From an uncultured Collinsella sp. (GTDB lineage Bacteria > Actinomycetota > Coriobacteriia > Coriobacteriales > Coriobacteriaceae): 16,080 bases of DNA. Positions within the stretch are counted from its first letter, which is position 1, and every line of letters starts with the position of its first letter. Both the position numbers and the translations under genes were made by a program. The stretch lies in assembly GCA_900543515.1 (NCBI GenBank), contig UQRW01000044.1, forward strand, positions 1 to 16,080, given 5' to 3'. Positions 7,679-15,600 of the stretch are shown one piece after another. Below the pieces are notes generated by a model. That model was not told where the DNA came from. It searched no databases and saw only the letters and a program-made list of their open reading frames with translations.

Positions 7679-7713
7679 ACCACCACAAAGGTTCCTGTCC
7701 CCTTTGTGGTGGT
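7679..7713 (-). other. Perfect 13-bp hairpin with CCTGTCCCC core after the lgt stop codon
   Basis: Arms ACCACCACAAAGG (7679-7691) and CCTTTGTGGTGGT (7701-7713) are perfectly complementary around the 9-base loop TTCCTGTCC. The hairpin begins eight bases past the lgt stop. It shares the CCTGTCCC core with the 55-bp repeat but has unrelated stem sequence. It could serve as lgt terminator although no T-run follows. Confidence 0.7.
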
Positions 7714-7721
7714 TTTGGTGG

Positions 7722-8543
7722 TTAGGCGTCCAGGTAGACGCGCTGGGGCTGGTTGCGGCGACGGGCAAAGATGATGAGCGCCAGGCCCGCGATTACGAGC
7801 GGCAGGCTCAGCAACTGGCCCATGGTGATAACGCCACCCAGTAGATAGCCCAGCTGCGCATCGGGCACGCGCACAAACTCAATGAGGAAGCGGACGATGC
7901 CGTAACCCATCACAAACACGCCCATAAACGTGCCTTGGGGCAGTAGCGGCTTTTTGCGGCTGAGCACCTGCAGAATGCAAAAGAGCACGATGCCCTCAAG
8001 AAATGCCTCGTAGAGCTGGGAGGGGTGACGCGGCATATCGCCCGCGGTGCCACCGAAGACCACGCCCCAGGGCAGATCGGTCGGCTTGCCCCACAGCTCA
8101 CCGTTGACAAAGTTGGCACAACGGCCCAGGCACAAGGCCAGCGGGGCACCGATCACAGCAAGGTCGGCGATGGTCCAGGCGTCGAGCTTATACATGCGGC
8201 ACACAATGATGCCGCCGATAATGCCGCCCACCAGGCCGCCGTGGAAGCTCATGCCGCCCTCGTTGGTGGCAAAGATCTCGAGCGGGTGGGTCCAATAGTA
8301 GCCATCGCCGTAAAAGACGACGTAGAACAGGCGCGCGCCGATGATGAGGCCAAAGACCGCGCCGACCACGACGCTCGTCAGGTCATCGATCGTGATGTCG
8401 AAGCCCCAACGACGCTGCGTGCGGTACATAACGACCGCCGTGAGCAGAGCGCCGACCACATAGGCCAGACCGTACCAGTAGATCGTGATGGGGCCCGCCG
8501 AGATCGCAACGGGGTCAAGCATATGGTAGAGGTCGTTGAGCAT
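7722..8543 (-). CDS. lgt: Prolipoprotein diacylglyceryl transferase
   Basis: Protein of 273 residues, normal length for Lgt, with about seven membrane helices. Lgt transfers diacylglycerol from phosphatidylglycerol to the lipobox cysteine of prolipoproteins at the outer face of the membrane. The family signature GRCANFVNGELWG lies at 140-152; SFHGGL gives H101; PRHPSQLYE lies at 171-179; and R218, E222 and R225 sit in the last conserved block. The C-terminus is basic (RRRNQPQR). Start ATG has AGGGG six bases upstream. The upstream neighbour nifU-like gene is 108 bases away with a hairpin between them; the downstream gene follows two repeat hairpins. All key motifs are intact. Confidence 0.98.
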   Translation of the reverse strand: MLNDLYHMLDPVAISAGPITIYWYGLAYVVGALLTAVVMYRTQRRWGFDITIDDLTSVVVGAVFGLIIGARLFYVVFYGDGYYWTHPLEIFATNEGGMSFHGGLVGGIIGGIIVCRMYKLDAWTIADLAVIGAPLALCLGRCANFVNGELWGKPTDLPWGVVFGGTAGDMPRHPSQLYEAFLEGIVLFCILQVLSRKKPLLPQGTFMGVFVMGYGIVRFLIEFVRVPDAQLGYLLGGVITMGQLLSLPLVIAGLALIIFARRRNQPQRVYLDA

Positions 8544-8569
8544 ATCGATCCCCTGCTCCCTACATACAA

Positions 8570-8602
8570 ATGCGGCCGCGGGCCTTGTGCTCGCAGCCGC
8601 AT
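8570..8602 (-). terminator. Possible terminator after the NifU-type gene
   Basis: Arms ATGCGGC (8570-8576) and GCCGCAT (8596-8602) form a GC-rich stem with further partial pairing inside, followed on the minus strand by only TTTGT. It lies 50 bases past the NifU stop and 27 bases before the lgt start, so it could also be a leader structure of lgt. Confidence 0.4.
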
Positions 8603-8651
8603 ATCTGGGCGTAACGTCTATGCGGAGCGTACCGTCCGCAGCTTTCGCATC

Positions 8652-8930
8652 TTAGAACGGCGCGTACTCGTCGTACAGGTCCTCGGCCTCGCCGGAAACA
8701 TTGACCTGCTCAACGCGGGTAACGCCGGGCACGTGCTCCTTCAGGATGCGCTCGATACCCATGGAAAGGGTCAGCGAGCTCATGGGACAGCCGGCGCAAG
8801 CGCCCTGCAGTTCCAGCTTGACGACACCCTCGTCGTCGACGCCCACATACTCCATATCGCCGCCGTCGGCCTGCAGGTTGGGGCGAATCTCTTCAAGAAC
8901 CTTCTTAAGCAGCTCTTCGTTAACAGCCAC
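8652..8930 (-). CDS. NifU-type C-terminal-domain Fe-S scaffold/carrier protein
   Basis: Protein of 92 residues that is essentially only the NifU C-terminal domain. It has the classical IRPNLQADGGDMEYV opening (15-29), the GACAGCPMSS motif with C45 and C48 that ligate the cluster between two subunits, and an ERILKEHVPGVTRVEQV closing helix and strand. Such stand-alone proteins (Nfu/YutI type) receive an assembled Fe-S cluster and pass it to target proteins in the cytosol. It has a GTG start with AAAGGAG five bases upstream. The 5' untranslated region holds a perfect 16-bp palindrome. No suf genes are visible nearby. Confidence 0.95.
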   Translation of the reverse strand: MAVNEELLKKVLEEIRPNLQADGGDMEYVGVDDEGVVKLELQGACAGCPMSSLTLSMGIERILKEHVPGVTRVEQVNVSGEAEDLYDEYAPF

Positions 8931-8952
8931 AGGGGCTCCTTTCTCACAATAA

Positions 8953-8968
8953 CGCGGGCATGCCCGCG
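8953..8968. promoter_or_regulatory. Perfect 16-bp palindrome in the NifU leader
   Basis: The sequence CGCGGGCATGCCCGCG is fully self-complementary and lies 22 bases upstream of the NifU GTG. It could be a dimeric regulator site or, with no loop to spare, a weak mRNA hairpin. There is no evidence for which. Confidence 0.4.
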
Positions 8969-9070
8969 GACAGAAGCTATGTTACTACAGCCATGTACCC
9001 GCTCACGAGCCGTCCATGCGCGCAGACGCGACTTTCACGAGTAGTCAATTTGGGACGGGGCTCTTTGAGC

Positions 9071-9099
9071 TGCGTTCGTCGTCAGATAGCGACAACGCA
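9071..9099 (-). other. Hairpin directly after the dCMP deaminase stop codon
   Basis: TGCGTT (9071-9076) and GTCG (9078-9081) pair with CGAC (9090-9093) and AACGCA (9094-9099), giving ten pairs with one bulged base. The structure starts two bases past the stop. No T-tract follows, so terminator function is only possible. Confidence 0.4.
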
Positions 9100-9101
9100 T
9101 A

Positions 9102-9626
9102 TTACTGCCGAGCCTGTCCCCCGGTACCAATCTGGACATCGACGATGACCTGGCGGTAGCTGATGCCGCAGGAGTCGAGAATGCGGCGGCTGATACGGCC
9201 GTCATCGGTGTCGGCATACTTATTGTCCAGGTAGACGACCTCGCCCACGCCCACCTGTGCCAAGATCTTGGCGCAGTCGTGGCACGGGAACAGCGTGACG
9301 TAGACCGTGGAACCCTCGAGGTCTTTGAGCGAGCCGCGGTAGTTGAGCACGGCGTTTGCCTCGGCATGCACCACGTAGTTGTGCTTATCCTGCAACGGGT
9401 CGTCGCTCGTGCCCCACGGGAAAAAGTCGTCGTTGAGCGCCGAGGGCGTACCGTTGTAGCCCACCGAAAGGATGCGGTGGTTGGTGTTGGCGATGCACGC
9501 ACCCACCTGCGTGTTGGGGTCCTTGCTGCGGCGCTGCGCGGCGATGGCCACGCTCATAAAGAACTCGTCCCAGCTAATGACGTCCAGGCGCTTGCCTGAC
9601 GAAGTTTGATGAAGATCGTCCGACAT
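9102..9626 (-). CDS. dCMP deaminase (ComEB-like)
   Basis: Protein of 174 residues starting at MSDDLHQ. This ATG has GGAGGTG seven bases upstream; an in-frame ATG 36 bases earlier lies at the predicted transcription start and has no ribosome site, so it is rejected. The enzyme converts dCMP to dUMP, feeding dTMP synthesis. Zinc-site motifs are complete: HAE at 87-89 (zinc His and catalytic Glu) and PCHDC at 114-118 (two zinc Cys). The family stretches SVAIAAQRRSKDPNTQVGA and VGYNGTPS are clear. Length is normal for the group. The last codons overlap a CCTGTCCCC string (9113-9121), so the GTGGQARQ end may be altered by an inserted repeat. Located 84 bases downstream of coaX with its own promoter. 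Confidence 0.95.
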   Translation of the reverse strand: MSDDLHQTSSGKRLDVISWDEFFMSVAIAAQRRSKDPNTQVGACIANTNHRILSVGYNGTPSALNDDFFPWGTSDDPLQDKHNYVVHAEANAVLNYRGSLKDLEGSTVYVTLFPCHDCAKILAQVGVGEVVYLDNKYADTDDGRISRRILDSCGISYRQVIVDVQIGTGGQARQ

Positions 9627-9660
9627 GGCAGACACCTCCGTAATCGCAATAGTTTGACCC

Positions 9661-9669
9661 ATTGTAGCA
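9661..9669 (-). promoter_or_regulatory. Extended -10 promoter of the dCMP deaminase gene
   Basis: TGCTACAAT on the minus strand fits the extended -10 form (TGn plus a five-of-six match to TATAAT), about 35 bases upstream of the preferred ATG. No good -35 box is visible, as is common for extended -10 promoters. Confidence 0.5.
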
Positions 9670-9676
9670 GGTGAAA

Positions 9677-9697
9677 GGTGGGGGCGTTTGTCCCACC
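9677..9697 (-). other. Hairpin 13 bases after the coaX stop
   Basis: Arms GGTGGG (9677-9682) and CCCACC (9692-9697) enclose a 9-base loop; on the minus strand three T follow. It could end coaX transcription weakly. It lies just upstream of the dCMP deaminase -10 box. Confidence 0.35.
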
Positions 9698-9710
9698 GGC
9701 GCCCTCACTT

Positions 9711-10562
9711 TTACACGCGGCGGGGCTTTTGGTTGATGCGGTAGAGCTCGGCGAGACCCCGCAGCGTCAGTGCGTCATCTACCGTCAGGCTGTGACCGAC
9801 CAGCGACGCGAGTGCCTCGGCATCGTCGCCGGTAATGACGATGGGCACGTCGCCCTCCCCCGCGGCCTTGGTCGCGCGCATCTCGGCGAGCACCATGTCG
9901 AGCATACCGTCGATGCGGGCTACCTCGCCCAAGACCACGCCCGAGCGCATCGCCTCGCGCGTGTTACGGCCGATGACATGCGTGGGTGCCGAAGGCTCGA
10001 CCTGAGGCAAACGCGCCGCAGCGGCCGAAAGCGACCGGGCACCGAGCGCCAGACCCGGCGCGATGACGCCGCCCACAAAGGTTCCGCACGCGTCGATGAC
10101 CTCAATATTGGTCGTCGTGCCCAGGTCGATCACGATGCACGGAGAGCCGTAGACGGCACGGGCCGCCACGGCGTCGGCAATGCGGTCGGGGCCGATCTCG
10201 GCCGGGTCGTCGTAGTGCACGGGCATGCCGGTCTTAAGTCCCGGTCCCACCGTGAGCACGCGTCCCGTGCAGGTACGGGAAAGCGCCGCCTTCCACGGGC
10301 GCTCGAGCGCCGGCACCACGCAGCTCAGCACTGCGGCCGCGGGAACGAGTGCACCCGGCATGCCCGCATCGGCTGACAGCGCGCCCATGACCTGCGCGAG
10401 CCTCATGCGAGCCTCATCGGCCGTGATGCTCGACGGCGTCGTGATCTCGCACGTCGCAAGCGGACATTCCTGCGCCGCAGCCGAATCCTCGGCAAACAGA
10501 CCAAAGCGAATGAACGTGTTACCCACGTCGACCGTCAATATATATGCGCACCCATTAAGCAT
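9711..10562 (-). CDS. coaX: Type III pantothenate kinase
   Basis: Protein of 283 residues starting MLNGCAYILTVDVGNT. This ATG has AAAGGAG about eight bases upstream; an earlier in-frame start would place the -10 box inside the gene and is rejected. CoaX phosphorylates pantothenate, the first step of CoA synthesis, and needs a monovalent cation. The ASKHA-fold motifs are present: DVGNT at 12-16 (phosphate loop 1), GPDR at 124-127 (catalytic Asp), DLGTTT at 146-151 (phosphate 2 loop) and FVGGVIAPG at 162-170. Slightly longer than the usual 255-260 residues. It is divergent from the OPT transporter gene, with a shared region containing an inverted repeat. Confidence 0.96.
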   Translation of the reverse strand: MLNGCAYILTVDVGNTFIRFGLFAEDSAAAQECPLATCEITTPSSITADEARMRLAQVMGALSADAGMPGALVPAAAVLSCVVPALERPWKAALSRTCTGRVLTVGPGLKTGMPVHYDDPAEIGPDRIADAVAARAVYGSPCIVIDLGTTTNIEVIDACGTFVGGVIAPGLALGARSLSAAAARLPQVEPSAPTHVIGRNTREAMRSGVVLGEVARIDGMLDMVLAEMRATKAAGEGDVPIVITGDDAEALASLVGHSLTVDDALTLRGLAELYRINQKPRRV

Positions 10563-10589
10563 CGTCGGCGCTCCTTTCGTCTGCCCAGC

Positions 10590-10595
10590 AGTATA
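10590..10595 (-). promoter_or_regulatory. Candidate -10 box of coaX
   Basis: TATACT on the minus strand (five of six to consensus) lies 28 bases upstream of the coaX ATG. No convincing -35 lies at the right spacing; that position is taken by the inverted repeat at 10611-10628. Confidence 0.45.
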
Positions 10596-10610
10596 TCGCC
10601 TACCTAAACC

Positions 10611-10628
10611 AGTCATCCCAAAATGACT
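10611..10628. promoter_or_regulatory. Inverted repeat between divergent coaX and OPT promoters
   Basis: AGTCAT (10611-10616) and ATGACT (10623-10628) form perfect 6-bp arms around CCCAAA. The repeat covers the expected -35 positions of both candidate promoters, so it is a good candidate for a regulator site acting on one or both genes. Confidence 0.4.
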
Positions 10629-10638
10629 AGCTTGCGGT

Positions 10639-10644
10639 TATACT
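10639..10644 (+). promoter_or_regulatory. Candidate -10 box of the OPT transporter gene
   Basis: TATACT, five of six to consensus, lies 110 bases upstream of the OPT start, giving a long GC-rich leader. Within this leader CGTATCCG (about 10702-10709) can pair with CGGATATACG just before the ribosome site, with a two-base bulge. Confidence 0.4.
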
Positions 10645-10754
10645 GGTGCGCGGTCGCGCGCGAGCTCACGCGGCGGCCCTTGGTAACCCGACTTCCCGCG
10701 CCGTATCCGTAGCGGCGCTCCCGGGGGAAGCGGATATACGCAAAGGAGTTTTAT

Positions 10755-12458
10755 ATGAGCAATCCCTCGAACCGTGCTTCGATGCGCGGGCAACTCACGC
10801 TGCGTGGCGTCGTCATCGGCGTCCTTGGCTGCGTGATCATCACGGCAAGCTCGGCCTACACCGCCCTCAAGATGGGCGCACTCCCCTGGCCGATCGTCTT
10901 CGCTGCCGTCATCTCGCTGTTCTTCCTTAAGCTCATGGGCAACGCCAGTCTCAACGAGGCAAACGTCACCCACACCATCATGTCCGCAGGCGCCATGGTC
11001 GCCGGCGGCCTAGCGTTTACCATCCCGGGCGCCTGGATGCTGGGCTATGCCGACCAGATCAGCTGGCTTGACATGTTTATCGTGGCGCTCGCCGGCACCA
11101 TCCTGGGCCTGCTGGCCACCGCGCTCATCCACCGTCACTTTATCGTAGACGCCGCGCTTGAGTTCCCCACCGGCAACGCCGCAGCTCAGACCCTGCGCGC
11201 GACCGAGGCTGGCGGCAAAACCGGCAAGCAGCTCTTTGGTTCCATGGCCATCGCCGGCATCTATAGCGTGCTGCGCGACGCCCTGGGCGTGGTGCCCAGC
11301 ATGCTATGCACGCTCAACATCCCCGGCGTGACCTTTGGCATCTACAACTCGCCCATGCTGCTCTCCGTCGGCTTCCTCGTGGGCTTCGCCCCGGTCGCTT
11401 TCTGGTTTGCCGGCGCCCTGTTGGGCAACTTTGGCATCATTGTCGGCGGCACCGCTGCCGGCCTGTTCGACGTTGTGACTGCACAGGGCATCGTCAAGTC
11501 CCTGGGCATGGGCCTCATGATGGGCTTTGGCGTCGCCGTCGTCCTCAAGGACATCCTGCCGCAGGTCGCCGGTATCGTCCGCGGTCTTGCCGCCGACAGC
11601 TCCACCGACACCGACGAGCAGTCGCTCATCTCGGGCTCCCTTAAGCTCGACGCCGGCATCATCGGCCTGGGCGCCGCCGCCATCGCCGTGATCGTCGCCA
11701 TCGTGCTCGACCTTGGTCCCGTCCCGGCCGTCATCGTGACGCTGTTCACCTTTGTCACCACCATCATGAGCGCACAGAGCTGCGGCCAGACGGGCATCGA
11801 CCCCATGGAGATCTTTGGCCTCATCGTCATGCTCATCGTGGCAGCCTGCGCCCAGATCGCTCAGGTCAAGCTGTTCTTTATCGCCGGCATCGTTGCCGTG
11901 GCGTGCGGCCTTGCGGGCGACGTCATGAACGACTTTAAGGCCGGCGCCGTGCTGGGCACCAACCCGCGTGCGCAGTGGATCGGCCAGGCCATCGGCGGCA
12001 TCGTGGGCGCCCTGGTCGCCGCAGCCGTCATGGTCGCGCTCGTCACCGCCTATGGCCCGGACGCCTTTGGCCCCGACAAGAGCTTTGTTGCCGCGCAGGC
12101 AAGCGTCGTCGCCACCATGGTCTCGGGCATCCCGAGCGTGCCGTGGTTCGTTGGCGGCTTTATCGCCGGCATCGTCATGTACTGGCTCGGCATTCCGGCC
12201 ATGATGATCGGCCTGGGCGTGTACCTGCCGTTCTACATGTCACTCACGGCATTCCTGGGCTCCTGCGTCAAGCTCGCCTACGACAAGTGGTCCGCCCACC
12301 GCGACGCCACCGCTGGTCTTTCTGACGAGGAGAGGGCTGCCAAGGACGCCGCCTTCCAGGAACAGGGCCTGGTTGTCGCCAGCGGCCTGCTCGGCGGCGA
12401 GTCCATCGTCGGCGTTATCCTGGCGTTTGTCTCCGTGGGCTTAAGCCTGCTGGGCTAA
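10755..12458 (+). CDS. OPT-family oligopeptide transporter
   Basis: Protein of 567 residues, within the range for bacterial members of the OPT/YSL family. It is almost wholly hydrophobic, with a dozen or more membrane helices. Typical features are the early SAYTALKMGALPWPIVFAAVIS block (33-54), the NEANVTHTIMSAGAMVAGGLAFTIPG stretch (67-92), EFPTGNAAAQTLRA after the third or fourth helix, and late blocks GGIVGALVAAAVMVAL and GIPAMMIGLGVYLPFYMSLTAFLG. OPT proteins move small peptides or metal chelates inward with protons; the substrate here is unknown. Start ATG has AAAGGAG six bases upstream. It is the only plus-strand gene in the window, divergent from coaX and convergent with the surface-protein gene, with a strong terminator behind it. 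Confidence 0.95.
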   Translation: MSNPSNRASMRGQLTLRGVVIGVLGCVIITASSAYTALKMGALPWPIVFAAVISLFFLKLMGNASLNEANVTHTIMSAGAMVAGGLAFTIPGAWMLGYADQISWLDMFIVALAGTILGLLATALIHRHFIVDAALEFPTGNAAAQTLRATEAGGKTGKQLFGSMAIAGIYSVLRDALGVVPSMLCTLNIPGVTFGIYNSPMLLSVGFLVGFAPVAFWFAGALLGNFGIIVGGTAAGLFDVVTAQGIVKSLGMGLMMGFGVAVVLKDILPQVAGIVRGLAADSSTDTDEQSLISGSLKLDAGIIGLGAAAIAVIVAIVLDLGPVPAVIVTLFTFVTTIMSAQSCGQTGIDPMEIFGLIVMLIVAACAQIAQVKLFFIAGIVAVACGLAGDVMNDFKAGAVLGTNPRAQWIGQAIGGIVGALVAAAVMVALVTAYGPDAFGPDKSFVAAQASVVATMVSGIPSVPWFVGGFIAGIVMYWLGIPAMMIGLGVYLPFYMSLTAFLGSCVKLAYDKWSAHRDATAGLSDEERAAKDAAFQEQGLVVASGLLGGESIVGVILAFVSVGLSLLG

Positions 12459-12499
12459 GCTGAGCAGCTGCTCGACAGCAACCATATTGCCTACGGCTT

Positions 12500-12539
12500 G
12501 CCCGGCCGGTAGCTTTCACGACTGCTGACCGGGCTTTTT
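12500..12539 (+). terminator. Rho-independent terminator of the OPT gene
   Basis: GCCCGG (12500-12505) pairs with CCGGGC (12529-12534); the stem extends inward with wobble pairs and one mismatch to about 13 pairs. Five T follow at 12535-12539. It lies about 40 bases past the OPT stop. Confidence 0.8.
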
Positions 12540-12544
12540 GATAT

Positions 12545-12592
12545 CGAAACAAAGAAAGGCCGGCGCGCTGCGTTTAACAGCGCGCCGGCCTT
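12545..12592 (-). terminator. Strong terminator of the surface-protein gene
   Basis: A perfect 15-bp stem AAGGCCGGCGCGCTG (12556-12570) with CAGCGCGCCGGCCTT (12578-12592), loop of seven. On the minus strand it is followed by the T-rich tract TTTCTTTGTTT. It faces the OPT terminator, so the two convergent transcripts are insulated. Confidence 0.8.
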
Positions 12593-12612
12593 ATCGGTTG
12601 AGTTATCGAGTC

Positions 12613-12646
12613 GGCCTCGCGACATACCGCAATTCGTCGCGAGGCC
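12613..12646 (-). other. Perfect 11-bp hairpin after the surface-protein stop
   Basis: GGCCTCGCGAC (12613-12623) and GTCGCGAGGCC (12636-12646) enclose a 12-base loop, starting 13 bases past the stop codon. No T-tract follows; the true terminator lies 20 bases further. It may protect the mRNA 3' end. Confidence 0.5.
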
Positions 12647-12659
12647 AGCGCTCAATACG

Positions 12660-15600
12660 CTACATCTGCTTGCGACGACGATCGCTCAGCGTCACGCCCG
12701 CGGCAACGAGCGTAATGCCGCCGATGACGAACACCTCGCCCGCAAGCGCGGAGTTGTCGCCGGTCTGGGCAAGCGCGCCCGACGCCGCCTTCTTCTTAGC
12801 GGCAGGGGCCTTTGCAGCAGCCTGCGTAACCTGAGGCTTAGCCTGAGGCTTAGCCTGCGGCTCGGCCTTGGGATGATACTTGTCGTACTCGGCCTGCGCG
12901 GCAGCCAGGGCATCCTTGGCATCGTCAAACTCGGCAAGCGCGGCGGCATAGGCGTCGTTGGCATCGGACAGCTTGGCATCGGCATCGCTCAGAGCAGCCT
13001 TGAGACCAGCGGCGGCATCGACGGCAGCCTTATAGCGAGCGTAGGCAGCGTTCAGCTTGACCAGCTTCTCGTTACCCGTCGTGCCCGCGGCAAGAGAGGC
13101 CTTGTGGTCGACAACCTCAAGATCGGCCTTGAGTGCCTCGTCGCTGGCAAGCTCGGCCTTGGCCTTGACGATCTCGAAGTTCGCATCGACGACGGCTTCG
13201 TTGGCGGCCTCGAGCTGCTTCTGGGCATCGGCGACGCCGGCGACGGCGGCGTCATAGGCGACCTTGGCGTCGTCGACCGCTTTTTGGGCTCCAGCGAAGC
13301 GCTCGAAGGCCTTGTTCGCGGTAGCCAGCTCACCCTCGGCAGCCTTGACCTTGGCCTGCGCATCGGACACAGCCTGCGCCTTGGCGGCAACCGCCTGCTT
13401 GGCGTCCGAAAGAGCAGTCGCGGCCTGGACATCTGCGGCCTGGGCCTTGTCTACACCGGCCTGGGCGGCATCGTCGGCCTTCTTTGCCTCGTCAAGCGAG
13501 CCCTGCTTATTCGCAAGGTCCGCCTGGGCGGCATCGCGCTTGGCGGCAAGGTCCTTGACCGAAGCGGTAGCGTTGTCATACGCCTCGTTGGCCTGTTCGG
13601 ACTTTGCCTTGGCGGCATCACGGGCGCTGCGAGCCTTCGCCTTGTGAGCAGCGGCCTCGGCTGCCTTCGTCTTGCTGTCAGCAAGCGTGGCGTTTGCCTT
13701 ATCGAAAGCTGCCTGGGCAGTAGCGGCCTCGCCCTTGGCGGCGTCGAGGTTCTGCTTGAGGGACTCGATGTCGATTCCGCCGAGTGCGTCCTTCGCGGCG
13801 TCGTATGCCGTCTTCGCGGCGGCGGTGTCGGACTTAGCCTTCTCGTACTCACCCTTGGCGGTGTTCATGTTCACATCTGCTGCGGTGAAAGCGTCCTGGG
13901 CGGTATCCTGCCCGTTTACAGCTGCGAAGTAAGCTTCCCTAGTAGTTCCAAAGTTCTTCTGCGCCTCGGCGAGCTTGCCCTGAAGCTCCTTGAGCTGCGC
14001 CTTCTGCGCCTGCGTGCCGCCAGCGTTATAGGCAGAATCGATGTAGTCGTTGACGAGCTTCTTGAACTCAGAGACCGTGAAATCGGCCTGAGTGTCATCA
14101 TCGCTGTAATCGAATGCGGTTACCTCGGAATCGGTGTTCTTTCCGCTACCGGTTGCGATACCGATAGCCGCCGTAGCGGAATCGATAATGTTGAGATAGT
14201 GCCCGCAGCCGTCTCCTCTTTCCTTACCGTTCTCATCTTTTGTACCGGAATACACATCGTTATAGTTTTGGTAGATATAGTACGAATCATAGCGATGAGC
14301 TATGAGATCTTTGCCAGCCTCGCTATCCGCACCGTACTTTTTAATCCAATTCTCGTAATTAACCTTCTCCTGAGTGTAGAGACCAGTGTAGGGCCAGCCG
14401 AGGGTATCCTCAGTCTCGCCGCCGGTATATGCACCGCCACCGCCAGCAAGATTTTCACCGTTATCCCAGTAGCAGCCCGAGTGTCTCCAGATGTTCGATG
14501 AATATGACACATTAAGGGCGGCTGCCGCAGTCATGCGGAGGCTGACGCTGAGCGCCGACTGACCGTTCGCCTTGCGGAGGTTGTTCTGGGTGTCGAGATA
14601 TGTCAAGGCGTTGCGCATCTGCTCCAAGGAAAGCGGGTTGGTGTCGTGCGACATGTCCTGATCGACGTACTGGTCATACCATTCGGCCTTGTCAGCGGCA
14701 CCGGTCAGCATCGATACGGCATCCTGGGCGTTCTTTTTCTGCGTGGCTGTGAACTGGCTGCCGCCGATGATGTAGTTCATGAAGCCGAACATACCCTGAC
14801 TGATGACTTCCTGGTCAACGGTCATGTTGGACTTTAGGTCTGCAATCTGCTGCTCAAGAGCCTCAACCTGGGCATTAGCAGCGTCATAAGCCTTTTCCGC
14901 GGCGTTCGAAGCGGCGCAGGCTGCCTCCCACTCGCTGCGCTTCTGCTTGCGAACTTCGACAAGCTTATCGTACGCGGTCTTCTTGTCTGCTTCGGTCTGC
15001 TGCGCCTTCTCGTATGCGGCCTTGGCGGCGTCACGCTTACTGGCCGCGTCCTCGTACTCCTTGTTTACCGCATCGTATGCAGACTGGGCAGATGCCACGG
15101 CAGCGTTGGCGGCGTTGGCCTTCTCCTGCGCGGCGGTGGCGGTATTCTGGGCCGCCTGCAGGTTCGCCTGGGCGGTAGCGTCGGCATCCGTCGCGGCATT
15201 GAGCTCCGCCTGCGCGGTCTTGAGCTCACCAGCAGCAGCGTTCATGGCGGCCTCAAGCGCACTCAGGTCAACACCCGTACCCGAGACGGCAGCATCGAGC
15301 GCGGCCTGCGCCTGGTTGAACTTCTGCTGGGCGTTATCGCGCGCGGTGGTTGCGGCTGCGAGAGCAGCGGCAGTCTCCTGCTTCTTGGCCTGGGCAGTCG
15401 TCAAAGCTGCCTCGGTATTCTGCTTTTCCTGCTGGGCGCTGGCCTCGTCAGCCTTGGCCTGGTCCAGATTGGCCTGTGCAGTAGCAACGGCCTTATTGGC
15501 GTCATCGAGCTTTGCCTGTGCGTCCTCGACAGCCTTCTTGGCGGCCTCGTACTCGTCCATACCCATGGCCTCGAGCTTGGCCTGGGCATCATCGAGGGCC

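Noticed and set aside
9627..9662. Earlier ATG for the dCMP deaminase
   Set aside because: It falls within the extended -10 box and has no ribosome site; the downstream ATG has GGAGGTG.
10563..10616. Earlier start for coaX
   Set aside because: It would place the coaX candidate -10 box inside the gene; MLNGCAYILTVDVGNT has a good ribosome site and normal family start.
12873..14501. A 542-codon plus-strand open frame opposite the surface-protein gene
   Set aside because: It is the antisense shadow of Ala-rich coiled-coil codons (low stop frequency in GC-rich repeats); it gives a Gly/Leu/Val-rich low-complexity product with no ribosome site.
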